Positions 36,253 through 47,600 of a stretch of DNA of 64,000 nt are shown here, piece by piece. The notes under the pieces were generated by a model that saw only the letters and a program-made list of their open reading frames with translations, did not search any database and was not told where the DNA came from. The DNA is taken from positions 620,001 to 684,000 of the forward strand of contig BJKQ01000006.1 in the NCBI GenBank assembly GCA_006538405.1, given 5' to 3'. A program made the position numbers and the translations under genes. Position 1 is the first letter of the stretch, and each line of letters opens with the position of its first letter. Source of the DNA: Hansfordia pulvinata. Taxonomy: Eukaryota > Ascomycota > Sordariomycetes > Xylariales.

Positions 36253-39200
36253 ATGACAGCTTCACCCGGCCAGGGCAAAGATCCCTTGCAGGGCCATGTC
36301 TCGGGCCAGTCCAACGAGCCCATGTCCCGTCCCGCCCACGCCCTCAGCGGCCGCGCCGTCGTCGCCGAGCTCCAGTCCGACCCCCAGAGCGGCCTGTCCG
36401 ACGCCGAGGCCGGTGAGAGGCTGCACAAGTACGGCGCCAACGACCTCGGCGAGTCGGAGGGCGCCGCGCCCTGGAGCATTCTCCTGGCCCAGGTGGCCAA
36501 CGCCATGACGCTGGTAAGCCTCACTCACTCACTCACTCACTCACGCATTCACGCACGCACTCGCAGTTTTCACAGCCAGCCGCACGACGGTGGTCTGAAC
36601 TCGCCCTCGCTCACTGAGCTAACTTTTAACGAAAGGTCCTCATCATGGCCATGGCCGTCAGCTTCGGCATCCAGTCGTGGATCGAGGGCGGCGTCATCGC
36701 GGCCGTCATCCTGCTCAACATCGTCGTCGGCTTCTTCCAGGAGTTCTCGGCCGCCAAGACCATGGACTCGCTGCGCTCTCTCAGCTCCCCCACGGCCGCT
36801 GTCGTCAGGGGCGGCGACGCCCGGGTCGTCCCCTCGGGAGAGGTCGTCGTCGGCGACCTCGTCGAGCTCAAGACGGGCGATACGGTCCCCGCTGATATCC
36901 GGTAGGTCCTTTTTCCCCTTTCCTTCCCCCTTTTCGTTCCTCTACATCCGTCTTGAGACAAGCAGCCGTTCTGACTCACCGGCATCTCTGCCTGCGACCG
37001 CCCGCCAGCATCGTCGACTCGCTCAACTTCGAGACCGACGAGGCCCTGCTCACCGGCGAGTCGCTGCCGGTCGCCAAGGACGCCGGCGCCGTCTTCGAGG
37101 ACGCCACCGGGCCCGGGGACCGGCTCAACGTGGCCTACAGCTCGTCCACCGTCGTCAAGGGGCGCGCCAAGGGCATCGTCTTCGCCACGGGCACCCACAC
37201 CGAGATCGGCGCCATCGCCGCCGCCCTGCGCCACAAGGCCAGCCGCCGCCGGCCCGTCAAGGGCCGCAAGGCCGACGGCTCCGGCGGCCGCCCGGGGCCG
37301 CACCGCTACGTCGAGGCCTACACGCTGACCGTCACCGACGCCATCGGGCGCTTCCTGGGCGTCAACGTCGGCACGCCGCTGCAGAAGAAGCTGTCGCGGC
37401 TGGCGGTGCTGCTGTTCGTCGTCGCCGTCATCTGCGCCATCATCGTGCTCGCCGCCAACGGCTTCAGCGGCCAGCAGCCCGTCGTCATCTACGCCGTGGC
37501 CACGGGCCTGTCCATGATCCCGGCCTCGCTGACCGTCGTCCTGACCATCACCATGGCGGCGGGGACCAAGCGCATGGTCAAGCGCAACGTCGTCGTGCGC
37601 AACCTCAAGTCGCTCGAGGCCCTCGGCGCCGTCACCGACATCTGCTCCGACAAGACGGGGACGCTGACGCAGGGCAAGATGGTCGCCCGCCGCGCCTGGA
37701 TCCCCGCCCTCGGCACCGTCTCGGTCGACCTGTCGTCGGCGTCCGGCGGGCCCTTCGACCCTACCTCGGCCTCCCTGGAGCTGGACCCGCGGCAGCCCGC
37801 CGACATGCAGGGCGCAAGCGCGGACAAGGAGAAGGGCGAGGCCAAGGGCGTGCTGGGTTCTGAAGCTGCGAGTACCACCGAGCTCCAGCCAGACAGCCCT
37901 TCGTCGTCGCCAGCGCTCGCGGACTACCTGCGGGTCGCGTCCTTTGCCAACCTGGCCACCGTGTTCCAGAAGGACGGCGTCTGGCACGCACGGGGCGACC
38001 CGACCGAGATTGCCATCCAGGTGCTCGCATCGCGGTTTGGCTGGAACCGGTCCCGGTTTGTTCGCGGCAGCAGCGATGACGAAGGCGATGATGCTGCTGC
38101 TGCCGCCTCTGCTGCTGTTGCTGTTGCGTCTCCTTCTGCCTCTGCCCCGAGTGGATCGAGGTGACCGAGCTTCCCTTCGACTCGGACGTCAAGCGCATGT
38201 CGGTGGTGCTCCGGCACACGCCCACCGGGGAGCTGCACGTCTTCACCAAGGGAGCCGTGGAGCGCGTCATCGACACCTGCGTCGACTACCGTGCGAAGGA
38301 CGGCGGCGACGACGATGACGAGCAGAAGCCGACGCCCGTCACCGACGACTTCCGAGGCCAGGTCTTCCGCAACGTCGAGGCGCTGGCGTCGGGCGGGCTG
38401 CGCGTCCTGGCGCTCGCCAGCAAGAGGCTCGAGGGCGCCGCGGCGGACCTGCGCAAGGGCGACGCCGTCGACCGGGCCGTCATCGAGTGCGGGCTGACCT
38501 TCCGGGGGCTGGTCGGGCTGTACGACCCGCCTCGGCCCGAGTCGGCGCCGGCCGTCCGCAGCTGCCACGGCGCGGGCATCGCGGTGCACATGCTGACGGG
38601 CGACCACCCGGGCACGGCGCAGGCCGTCGCGGCCGAGATCGGCATCCTCCCGGGCCCCCGGGCCATGGCGATGATCAGGAGCGAAGTCGCCGACTGCATG
38701 GTCATGACGGCCTCGCGGTTCGACGCGCTGAGCGACGACGAGGTCGACGAGCTGCCGGTGCTGCCGCTGGTCATCGCGCGGTGCGCCCCCAACACCAAGG
38801 TCCGCATGATCGAGGCTCTGCACAGGCGGAAGAAGTTCTGCGCCATGGTGAGTTGTCCCTTGTCTTCTTTCTATCACTTTCTCTCTCCTTTTGATGTCCT
38901 TTCCTGACCATGTTGGACCTTGAACTAATCTTCCCCCCTCCCAAAACAGACCGGAGACGGTGTCAACGACTCGCCGTCGCTGCGGCGGGCAGACGTGGGC
39001 ATCGCGATGGGCCTAGCGGGCAGCGACGTGGCCAAGGAGGCGTCGGACGTGGTGCTGGCGGACGACAACTTTGCCAGCATCGTGGCGGCGATCGAGGAGG
39101 GGCGGCGCGTCTTCGACAACATCCAGAAGTTCATCCTGCACGTGCTGGCGGAGAACATTGCGCAGGCCTGCACGCTGCTGGTGGGGCTGGCGTTCAAGGA

Positions 39201-39957
39201 CCGCAGCGGGCTGTCCGTGTTCCCGCTGGCTCCGGTGGAGATCATCTGGATCATCATGGTCACGTCGGGCATGCCGGACATGGGGCTGGGCTTCGAGCGG
39301 GCCGTGCCGGACATCATGAGCCGGCCGCCGCAGAGCCTCGAGGGCGGGGGCATCTTCGACCTCGAGTTCCTCGCCGACATGGTCTTCTACGGCATCTGGG
39401 TGGCGGCGCTGTGCCTCGCGGCCTTCTCCCTGCGCGTCTTCGCCTGGGGCGGGGGCGAGCTGGGCGAGCTGTGCAACGACCGCTTGAGCCCCGCGTGCGA
39501 CACGGTGTTCCGGGCCCGCGCCACCACGTTCGCGTGCCTGACCTGGTTCGCCCTGCTGCTGGCGTGGGAGATGGTGGACCGCCGCCGATCCTTCTTCCGC
39601 ATGCAGCCGGGCAGCAAGCGGTACCTGACGCAGTGGGCGCACGACGTCTGGCGCAACGGCTTCCTCTTCTGGGCCGTCATGCTGGGCGTCGTCACCATGT
39701 TCCCGGTGCTGTACATCCCCGTGCTGGCCGACGTCGTCTTCAAGCACGTCGGCATCACCTGGGAGTGGGGCATCGTGTTCGTGGGCGCCCTGCTCTTCTT
39801 CGCCGGCGTCGAGGGCTGGAAGCTGGCCAAGCGCGTCTACCTGCGGCGCGCCGCCTCGCGCAGGTCGGCCGGCGCCGTCGCCTGGGGGGACCAGGACCTG
39901 GAGGGGCGCGCGTTCGCCGAGTACATGAGCTTCAGCGTGTCCGAGAAGGAGGGGTGA
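36253..39957 (+). CDS. ENA-type (type IID) Na+/K+-efflux P-type ATPase (one apparent frameshift)
   Basis: Predicted plasma-membrane ATP-driven exporter of Na+, Li+ or K+. Exons: 36253-36513, 36636-36901, 37009-38847 and 38950-39957, with introns of 122, 107 and 102 bp. About 1124 residues if one missing base is restored, matching ENA family length. Visible motifs: N-terminal cation-ATPase domain, TGES (191-194) in the actuator, MIPASLTVVLTIT in M4 (from 345), DKTGTLT with phospho-Asp390, PFDSDVKRMSV in the nucleotide domain, and TGDGVND (about 790-796), split from its preceding Met by intron 3. C-terminal membrane segments follow. PASL in M4 fits IID pumps rather than PEGL-type Ca2+ pumps. 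The frame shifts by one base in a CTG/CCT-rich stretch between 38065 and 38150, just before EWIEVTELPFD. The Met at 36253 gives a standard ENA N-terminus. Confidence 0.92.
38065..38150 (+). other. Single-base frameshift window in the ENA ATPase gene
   Basis: The 5' phase runs into a low-complexity Ala/Ser tail and stops at 38164. The family-like residues WIEVTELPFDSD start at 38152 in the phase one base earlier. One missing base within the triplet-rich stretch reconciles them. An intron is unlikely: no GTRNGT-type donor, branch site or pyrimidine tract stands out. Confidence 0.7.
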
Positions 39958-40604
39958 GCGCGGGGACGAGGCGCGGTGTTGGTATCGAGAGCCATGATGG
40001 CGGGCATTGATGGAGTGGTCTGGTTTGGTAGAGGGGAGGGAAGTGAGGTGCAACTGCCCGCTTAGGTACCTTAGGTATTAGGTGACCTACCGAGATGTGA
40101 ACGTCTTCCAGGTGCGATGCTCATGTTAGGTGCCCAGATACATAGGTACATGTACGTGCTGAAGGTCTGTATCGGTGGATAGCCCACGTGCAAGTACCGA
40201 GACCACTAGCCAAAATTGGCAACTATCGGAGCCAGGGTGCCAGGTCGGGTTCATACGAGTACCTACCTAAGGTACCTAAGCACGTGCTAAGGTTTCTTAC
40301 CTAGGCCAGATTATTACCTAAGGGACGCTCATGTATCATAGCTGGGGATTACTGAGGTCAGGTACATCCAAAAATGCCCACGGGGCTTCACTGGGCGGCT
40401 GCCACTCAGCTTCAGCCCTAACTGATCCCACACTGTGCAGCCACCAACACCACCACGGAAGTCCACCAACCCGTGAAACTGTCCCATTAGATAAGCCTCA
40501 CATTGTCCCGTCTTTCCCACCTGGGTACCTTGGGTACCAAACATCGCCGCAGACCATCCCACCCACTCAGCCCCCTCCTCTCGGTGCTGTGCTTCTCCCG
40601 CGCC
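39958..40604. other. Spacer between ATPase and Bin3 methyltransferase genes
   Basis: This holds the ATPase 3' flank and the methyltransferase promoter. It is dense in TACCTA/TAGGT and GGTACC palindromes between about 40060 and 40330, and has one TACGAGTA octamer at about 40256. No gene is seen. Confidence 0.6.
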
Positions 40605-41368
40605 ATGTCGGGCCCCGACGACGACGAGGGGAAAGACGCGGCCCCCCAGCCGCTCTCCCGCAGCGAGCGCTACAAGGAGACGCACGCGCTGGCCCGCCAC
40701 GGCAACTACCACCAGTACTACGCCAAGTTCCGCGGCCAGGCCGTGCCCGACGAGCGCCTGGCCCTCGTCCCCGCGGCCATCCTGCGCGGCGCCCGCGTCC
40801 TCGACCTCGGCTGCAACGCGGGCAAGCTGACCTACGAGGTCCTCGCCTGCTGCGGCGCCGCCGCCGCCGTCGGCGTCGACATCGACCCCTGGCTCGTCGA
40901 CCAGGCGCGCGCCGCCTACCCCGCCGGGCCCCCTCGGGCCCCTCCTTCGAGCTGCTCGACTTTGCTGCTGCCGCCGCCTCTGCTGCCAACGACGACGGAG
41001 AGGAGGAGGCTGGCGCCGCCGGGTACGAGTACGGGGGCGCCGCCGCGGGCACCTTCGACGTCGTCCTCCTGCTCTCCGTGACCAAGTGGGTGCACCTCAA
41101 CGGCGGCGACGCGGGCCTGCTGGCCGTCTTCGCGCGCATCCACGCCGTCCTGAACCCGGGGGGCCACCTGGTCGTCGAGCCGCAGCCCATGAGCAACTAC
41201 CAGCGGGCGGCCAAGAAGAACAAGGACCTGCGCGAGACGTACAAGCAGATCCGCGTGCAGCCGCCCTTCGACGCCGAGCTGCGCGCCGCCGGGTTCGAGA
41301 GCGTCCTCCGGGCCGACAGGGACGAGGAGGGGTTCGCCCGGCCGGTGCACGTCTGGCGGAAGGTTTAG
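40605..41368 (+). CDS. Bin3-type SAM-dependent RNA methyltransferase (one apparent frameshift)
   Basis: Family of MePCE/BCDIN3D, which monomethylate the 5' phosphate of small RNAs using SAM. About 254 residues if one missing base is restored, and probably intronless. Motif I is VLDLGCNAGKLT (about 65-76), followed by the acidic GVDIDPWL strand. The second half carries the Bin3 signature VVLLLSVTKWVHLN, then GGHLVVEPQP and a C-terminal GFE strand. The first half (to about residue 108) and the second half (from SGPSFELLDF) are in different phases. The switch lies in a C/G homopolymer-rich stretch at about 40920-40945. I chose the ATG at 40605 because an NG(N)YHQYYAKFRG-like family N-terminus follows. 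It lies 647 bp downstream of the ATPase on the same strand and converges on the secreted-protein gene. Which RNA it modifies cannot be told. Confidence 0.85.
40920..40945 (+). other. Single-base frameshift site in the Bin3 methyltransferase gene
   Basis: The 5' frame reads ARAAYPAG and the 3' frame reads SGPSFELLDF. They are joined by inserting one base in a stretch made of G3, C5, G3 and C4 runs. No GT-AG intron of usable size is present. Confidence 0.75.
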
Positions 41369-41791
41369 AGGCTGGATGGGGGCCGGAAAAGGGCCTCCCC
41401 CCCGCATAAACTCGTCGAACTCTCGAAGCCGACGGCCCTGCCGCCGCTGAAGGTTTGAGGTTTAGGGCCAACGCGAAGCATCCACCCACGCTCTCCAACG
41501 AGCCAGCCGTCGCTGCGCCGCGCGCCACTCACCGACGTCGCTCTTCTCGCACTGAGCTTCGCGATCATCATGAGGGCAGGTCATCTGGGATCAGACCAGA
41601 AAACCACGCATATGGAGAGCAAGAGGTCGTTGCGGAAGTCAACTGGACCGCGGTCGATTCATGGACAACAACAACAACAACAAAGACTTCTACTACTACT
41701 ATTGCTACTTTTGAAGGGCTATTCTATGTGCCTCGGCCGTGGCAACTTGATGGTGATGCAGTCCTGCGTCCTCGGAACATACGATCAACTC
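41369..41791. other. Convergent intergenic spacer
   Basis: About 420 bp shared by the 3' flanks of the methyltransferase and the secreted-protein gene. It contains a short CAA-rich tract at about 41669-41682. No gene is seen. Confidence 0.6.
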
Positions 41792-42634
41792 CTAGGCATC
41801 GCCTTCCGGGTCGTTCTCCGTCTGCTCGGCGGCCTTGTCCCAGAATTCCGGGTGTGTGTACGCTGGGTCCGATTCAGAGTTTATGTAGGCCATTCTGTTG
41901 GTCATGAACTTGATCAACTGAGTGTCGCTTTTGACATTTATGGCCTGCCCTAAGATCGGATTGCCTGTGTCGTCGACCAGTCCAGCCCACCTGTCTCGCA
42001 CATGAGCGTTCCAAATGTACTGCTCCGTGTGCTTCATGGCGTGGATGGCCCCGCTCCGGTCCTTGGCCGCCTTGAACATTTCCTTGGCTATTTCCTCCAG
42101 CAGATCCGGCACGGTGGAGTCGTCCGAGGAATGCGTCCCGATGGACAGGTTGGGCACGAAGAGGAGGACCTTGTCCAGCTTCTGGCCGCCGCTCTGCCTG
42201 ACCATCTCCTTGAGAATCCATTCGGGTTGATCCAGCGGGTCGCCCCCGATCTTGGGGTTGGCGTCGAGCAGGACCCGTGACAGGGCCATAGTCGGCTTGC
42301 CGGACTTTTGGGCCTTCCACTGCCCCCCAATGGCGAGGTTGAGGGTGTTGCCCCATGCCGTGATGGTGTCGCCGGGCTTGCCCGTGCGCAGCTTCCTGCT
42401 CACGTCCTTGTCCTCGCGGGCCTGGATGCCCGATTCTCCGCGGGGGGTCGACCTGTTTTTGGGGGGGGTTATTCTTCTCTCCTGGTGAGCGACCGGCGCT
42501 GGCGGTTGCGAGACTTTCCCAGAAAAGCCGACTGGAAGGGGAACTGACCTGGAGCACTCGCCTAGACCCGCGAGAAGCAGGCTGCAGACGAGAGTGACGC
42601 TCGTCACGAGCCCGGAGCTGCGGAGGAGACGCAT
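41792..42634 (-). CDS. Putative small secreted protein, function unknown
   Basis: A 280-codon frame starts with MRLLRSSG and a hydrophobic Leu/Val-rich core to about residue 24, a typical eukaryotic signal peptide with likely cleavage near residue 24-28. The rest is hydrophilic, with few Cys, an Ile/Leu/Val-spaced pattern suggesting a folded domain, and an acidic C-terminus (ENDPEGDA). An in-frame 96-bp intron is likely: donor GTCAGT at 42548, acceptor CAG ending at 42453. Splicing would remove a Pro-rich segment (32 codons) and give 248 residues. I recognise no domain. A secreted effector or surface protein is possible, but this is inference. A 576-codon minus-strand frame (43604-41874) overlaps it in another phase and is probably a shadow. 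Confidence 0.7.
   Translation of the reverse strand: MRLLRSSGLVTSVTLVCSLLLAGLGECSRSVPLPVGFSGKVSQPPAPVAHQERRITPPKNRSTPRGESGIQAREDKDVSRKLRTGKPGDTITAWGNTLNLAIGGQWKAQKSGKPTMALSRVLLDANPKIGGDPLDQPEWILKEMVRQSGGQKLDKVLLFVPNLSIGTHSSDDSTVPDLLEEIAKEMFKAAKDRSGAIHAMKHTEQYIWNAHVRDRWAGLVDDTGNPILGQAINVKSDTQLIKFMTNRMAYINSESDPAYTHPEFWDKAAEQTENDPEGDA
42453..42548 (-). other. Probable in-frame intron of the secreted-protein gene
   Basis: Donor CCAG|GTCAGT and acceptor AAACAG|GTCG bound a 96-bp, Pro-rich, stop-free segment. The flanks join as GECSR-STPRGES. Because 96 is a multiple of three, retention would also give an open frame. Confidence 0.6.
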
Positions 42635-44159
42635 GGTATGGGAGGATACGGTGCCTATTCGTCGCTGGCTGGAGGGGGGAGGGGATCTGGCCTGGTTGGT
42701 CTTTGATGCTGAGTCTCGCTATGGCATCGAAGACTTCCAGGCTCACGAGGGTAAAGGGCTGCGTCTTATAGTCTGCAGATCTCGAGGTCTGTGGGTACGC
42801 GATGCAATGCTCGGAACCCGCTTCTATTTCCGACTTTTGCAACCCAGTCATTGCGTCCGTTGCCGAGGGACGTGTCTGCGAGGGCGGTCTGTGTTCTCCA
42901 CGACAGGGAACCATCCGAAGGAAATTTCTTCTTCCCTGCCAACCACTGTCGCCGCCGCTGCTGACACTTTTGGATTCGGCAGGCCCCTGAGGCTCGGCCA
43001 GATGGTGCATGGGGCTTCTTCCAAGAGAGACGTGCGCAAGCGCGGCCGTGATGGCAAAGACCTGGAGGCTAGAGGTGACATGGGGGCCGCGCCAGAGTTG
43101 GGACGAGGGCCCGCCGCAAAAGGGGGGGCCATCTTGTTTGGTCTGCGGCGTTGGCGAATTGCGACTCGTCGCCACCATGGTCGTCGAGTGGCCAACTCGC
43201 ATGAACGGCGGGGAGCGCGCCCGCCCCCCGTCTCGAAGTTTTCCATACTCGGATGGGGGCCGCCGAGACGCCCGAGCCGACACCCGAGAGATACGAAATA
43301 GAGGCAGAGGCCCGAGGCCCACGGCGGCGCGCCCAACATTACCTGGCTTTCGATGCGTGCCCTGATCGCCGGGGTGCGTCTGGCGCCTGATCGCCCGCAG
43401 GAGAAGGGCTTTCTTCCGTCTGGTGGTGACCCGTTGTCGCAAGCGCCGCGAACAAGCCACAAGAACGAAGAGGCGCTGCGGACGAACTGACCGAGGGGCC
43501 GGACTGGCTAAGTCTGATTCTGTTCTCCTGCTTGGACGCGATTTGGCCCCCCCTTGCCGGCCCGTGTGGTGGTGGCGCGGGTCCCTTGCTGAGGACAGGC
43601 TCACTCAGGCCTGAGTCAGCGGCACCTCAGTCCCAGAAGCCCTCACCTAGGTCCGATACGATAGGCCGGCCGCCGCGGCGGGTCGGCCCAGCGCTGACTG
43701 TGCTCAAAGTCGGATGGGGACTTCTTGCTCGATGCGGGTGCGGGAATAAGTACGCTGCTGCCTGGTGCCACGAAGAGTCAAAAGGCAAGGCGTGTACGAG
43801 TCAAAGAATAGACGTGGGCGTCAGAATGCTAAAACCAGGTTCGTTCGCCCCTTGCTGCTGCCTGTAATTACTCTGTTAGGCAGACAGAAGATGTTGTCCG
43901 TGGCGATCCCTATCTGGACAGATGCACAGTGCGGGTATCACGTGACTGCTTATCCCCGGGCGCCGCACCCACCAAGATACCCTGAGCAGGTCGCCAATGG
44001 AATACGGGTTACAAAGTCCGTGGGCTCGCGTGCGCGCACTGTCTTGGTGCGTGAGGCTCTGCCGACACAGAAACGTATCGACGGTGCGTTTGAACCTCTG
44101 GTAACTTTTTCCAGTTCTGGCCCGTCCTTCCCCCGGGTCACAGCCACGAAAAATTATCA

Positions 44160-44670
44160 AATCGTCTCCAGACCTGCATCTCAAGTCCAAGTCGCCCCTG
44201 GTGTACGACGTCTTCGACATTGCCCCCGCGGCGCTGGTGTACGAGGTCTTCGACATTGTCCCCGCGCGGCGCTCGCCCCAGCTGGCGCTGCTGGGCGACG
44301 CGGGCAGCCTTCGCTGTCGTGGTGCTGAAGAAGAAGAAGAAGAAGTAGAAAAAGCAGCCATCCAGGCCCAACCACGCGCGCCATCAGGACGACGACGACG
44401 ACGAGTCAAGAACGACTACCTGGCCTAGCCTGCGGCGCCACCGCGCCCACCCGCTTTCACGCATTGGAACTGCGACTTTGAGGTCGGCCGCTCTTGTTCG
44501 GAGGAGGAGGAGGAGTCTTCGTCGCCGCCGTGCCACCTGCCGCTGTGCCTCCTGACCAGCCAGCGCGGGTACTACTTCTCCCGGGCCGCCGGGTTCGACG
44601 GGTCCAAGGTCGTCGAGACATATTCGTACAGAGAGGAGGCGCGAGCGGGGAGGGTGTGTCAGGCTCGAAG
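44160..44670 (+). pseudogene. Coding-like fragment with tandem duplication, possible gene relic
   Basis: In one plus-strand phase the residues PDLHLKSKSPLVYDVFDIAP are followed by a near-copy VYEVFDIVPA. At DNA level, two units of about 36 bp (44199-44234 and 44235-44271) differ at a few positions. After a Glu/Lys-rich stretch and a stop at 44426, another protein-like run (HWNCDFEVG, then RGYYFSRAAGFDGSKVVETYS) continues to about 44670. I do not recognise a family. It could be a decayed or indel-damaged gene. Confidence 0.3.
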
Positions 44671-47600
44671 ACGTCGACGGCTGCAATGAAAACCGCTCCC
44701 GTCGGGGGAGGGCGGTCGATTAACACTGTGACATGGGGTTTCTTGACCGGCCGGCCATCATGCCAGTCGGGTTCTGCCACTCGGCCACGGCAGACGAGTC
44801 GGTGGGCAATGTACTATATGCCAAAGCCAAGGCGCCTCTGTCGCACGGGCCGCAGCGGTTCCGGGACTCACCCAGGCACGGCACATCCCGCCTCGATTCC
44901 TCGGTGTCCACACACGGCCCAACCAAAGAAAGATTACGGGTATAATGTGAGCTTGAAAAGGGCACAGCAGTGAGTGAGTTGGGTGCCGAAAGAAAAAGGA
45001 AGACCTTGAACCGCCTAGGCTGCGGCTACTGGAGCAAACTCGTGCCGAGGTGGCAAGATCCGGGCTGTGCCGCACACACACACCCTGTGACCCGCAAGCT
45101 CCACAACGACACGTTCTAAAGACTTGCTGCGCAAGTCGCGAGAGAGAGAGAGCGGGAATCACGGGCCACCAAAGCACATCAAATGGGGGTTCCCGGTCGC
45201 CTCGAGAGCAGACGTCTCGCGTCTTCGCCCCAACGGGGGACCAACGAAGGGAGGCGCCGCTGCTGCTGCTGCTGCTGCCGCCGCGAAGATGTGCCCCGAG
45301 GTGTCCGTGCGGCTCTGCTGGGGCTGCCAGGTTGCCTCACCGGGGGGTGGTCGGGAGCAGCCGACGACGAGGCCGGCTGTCTCTGGGATTTCTCGCATGG
45401 GATCCTCGCCCGCAGTCGGGCCCCGGTCTGCTTTTTGAGATACGTGTCTCGGCACGGCTTTCCTCTGCGGGCCACCGTCGCCGCCTGGAGGGGAGAGGAG
45501 AGGGGGGTTCTTGAGGCCAGCTTGAGTGTGCCGTAGTCTCCTCGAGCTCTTCCACGGAGCTCCTTACCCTGCTCGGCTTCGACCCGTAGACGATGAGCTG
45601 GGCGGGGATCCGTCGTCCGGCCCTCGACGACCTGTGCTTTGAGCGTCTCGCTGAATCCAAGCTCCCCGAGGCGGTCGCTCGAGGGGACGCAGGTGCGTTG
45701 CTCCTAAGAGGAGTGGCTTGCAATAGATAGATAGGTTAGCCAACGCATACGTGCCCGGGTTTGGTTCCCCTGACCGTCCCGCTCGCAATCTCTTGCTTGA
45801 GCCTCGCCGTTCGCACTTTTGGCAGACAGCTCAAGAAACAATCGTGAGACTCAGCCCTATCAGCAGCGTGCCTCAGGTAGATGCAGTGTACCGCCGGGAC
45901 GCGCGAACAAGTCTCTCGTCGACGATGGCACAATAGAGACAGAGAGATCACCAAGTAGAACACCCAGACCAATGTGCGCTATATGACCCCCCTTTCTACA
46001 CAAGACTGTCGGCAAGCAAAGTCCTACACCGTTCAACGCGCGGTGAGTGTCCTCGAGGCGAGACAGTGACGGTGCTGGAGTCGATGCCCACAACCTGGGT
46101 CAATGGCTCTCGGGTTGATAGCGAAGCTTGTGGGTGCTGGAGAGCGCTCTGGCTGATCATTACAGGTAAACTTCTCGACCTGCAAACTCGATCAGGGGGG
46201 AGGGGAGGTTAGAAGTCGTTGATGGCGCTGGATATACGGCTAAACAGGACTGAGAAGCCCTCCCTATGAGCGCAGACGAGACCGGTTGCGCTTCGCCTGG
46301 GCTCATAGCCCCTCACAGACCGGGACCGAGATCGTGAGACTGTGTATTCGGCAGCTTCCTATCGCCATAGTCCAAGAGGGGTTTGTCATGAATTAACCCA
46401 GGTGGTTAGATACAGTCCTGGTTCATCGCCAAGATGATTCGACCTTGTCTCCAAAGCTTCAGAGCCCGGGGGGGGTGTAGTTCGGATACAATACACGAGA
46501 ACAACTCTAAGAGGGAGCCCGCCTCGCGACGAGGCCCTCAAACAGCCCTCGTGTCTGTGAGGGGCCAAGTTGACGAGACAAAGTTCTACAGACAGATTCG
46601 GACAACGTGGAAAGCTGGGCGAGTCTTGAGGCAAAGGGTCAACAGCACCCTATATTTTTATCCACACAAGACGCAACAGCACGGCGTCTTGCTGCTCGGT
46701 GCTGACACCCCAGTCAACAAGTCACAATGGCAGCAGACAGGCCGGATCACACTCCCCACTCCAGCCTGAGCATCTGTCGAGATAGGGGCAGGTTTTTTCT
46801 TCTTCTTGTTTTTCCCCTTTGCCCTCTGTCTCTCTTGCAAGACCATGGGCCAGACACCTACGACTTGCACCTGACCCATCCCATCACCTTAAACGACCAC
46901 GAAGAGTATACCGCCTCCCACCTCGTCCGCAAGGGGTTTGAGATCTGCTCGACATTGACCAGATCAGCGGCGGCACCCGTGTCTGTCTCCATCTCCACCT
47001 CCACCCCCTGAGCACACAAATACACACACGCCGACAAACACACACGCACACCGAAGCGCGCTAATTCATACCCGAAAAAGGGGAGCGGAAGCGGCGCTGG
47101 AGGTGGTAGTAGTAGTCCCAGGGGTAAAGGGAGACAACAGACACGCGGAGACGCGCTTGTTCCGACGGGCAGCCTCTCGCTTAACCGGGGGAGGGGGGGC
47201 CCAGGCATGGAAGTATGCGAGTTAGCAAGGATGGGGGGGGGGGGGGGAAGGGTTTGATCAAGGTAAAAGCATGAAGCGCAAAAGTCCTTGCATCTAGACT
47301 GTTGTGTGTGTGTGTAGGTGCTCTCTGAGGTTACATCCGGAGCTCGGAGGTTCCTTGTTCAGCCCGCGCCGCACCTGAGCAGCGCAGCTCAATGTGCGAC
47401 AAAGTATGTCATCTACGGTGGGGGGGGGAGGATGACGATGGATATTCAGGGGTTAAGGAGAGGCGTGGCTTGGGCAAGCTTTCTGCGTCACACACACACA
47501 CATATATACAGGGTGAGAGGAGAAAAAAGGGGGGTGGATTCGAAGGAGATGGCCGTTGCTCACCGGCCGGCCACGTCCACACGGTTCACAGTACACACAT

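Noticed and set aside
36626..37987. 453-codon frame antisense to the ATPase
   Set aside because: It lies opposite conserved P-ATPase exons. The Gly/Asp/Arg/Val-rich composition is typical of antisense of GC-rich coding DNA.
38065..38150. Conventional intron explaining the ATPase frame change
   Set aside because: The available GT and AG dinucleotides give either a 36-bp intron or one with a poor donor, and no branch site is visible. A single missing base is simpler.
41874..43604. 576-codon minus-strand open frame
   Set aside because: It overlaps the secreted-protein gene in another phase. Composition is Arg/Gly/Pro/Gln-rich as expected from reading a GC-rich gene out of frame, and it has no domain.
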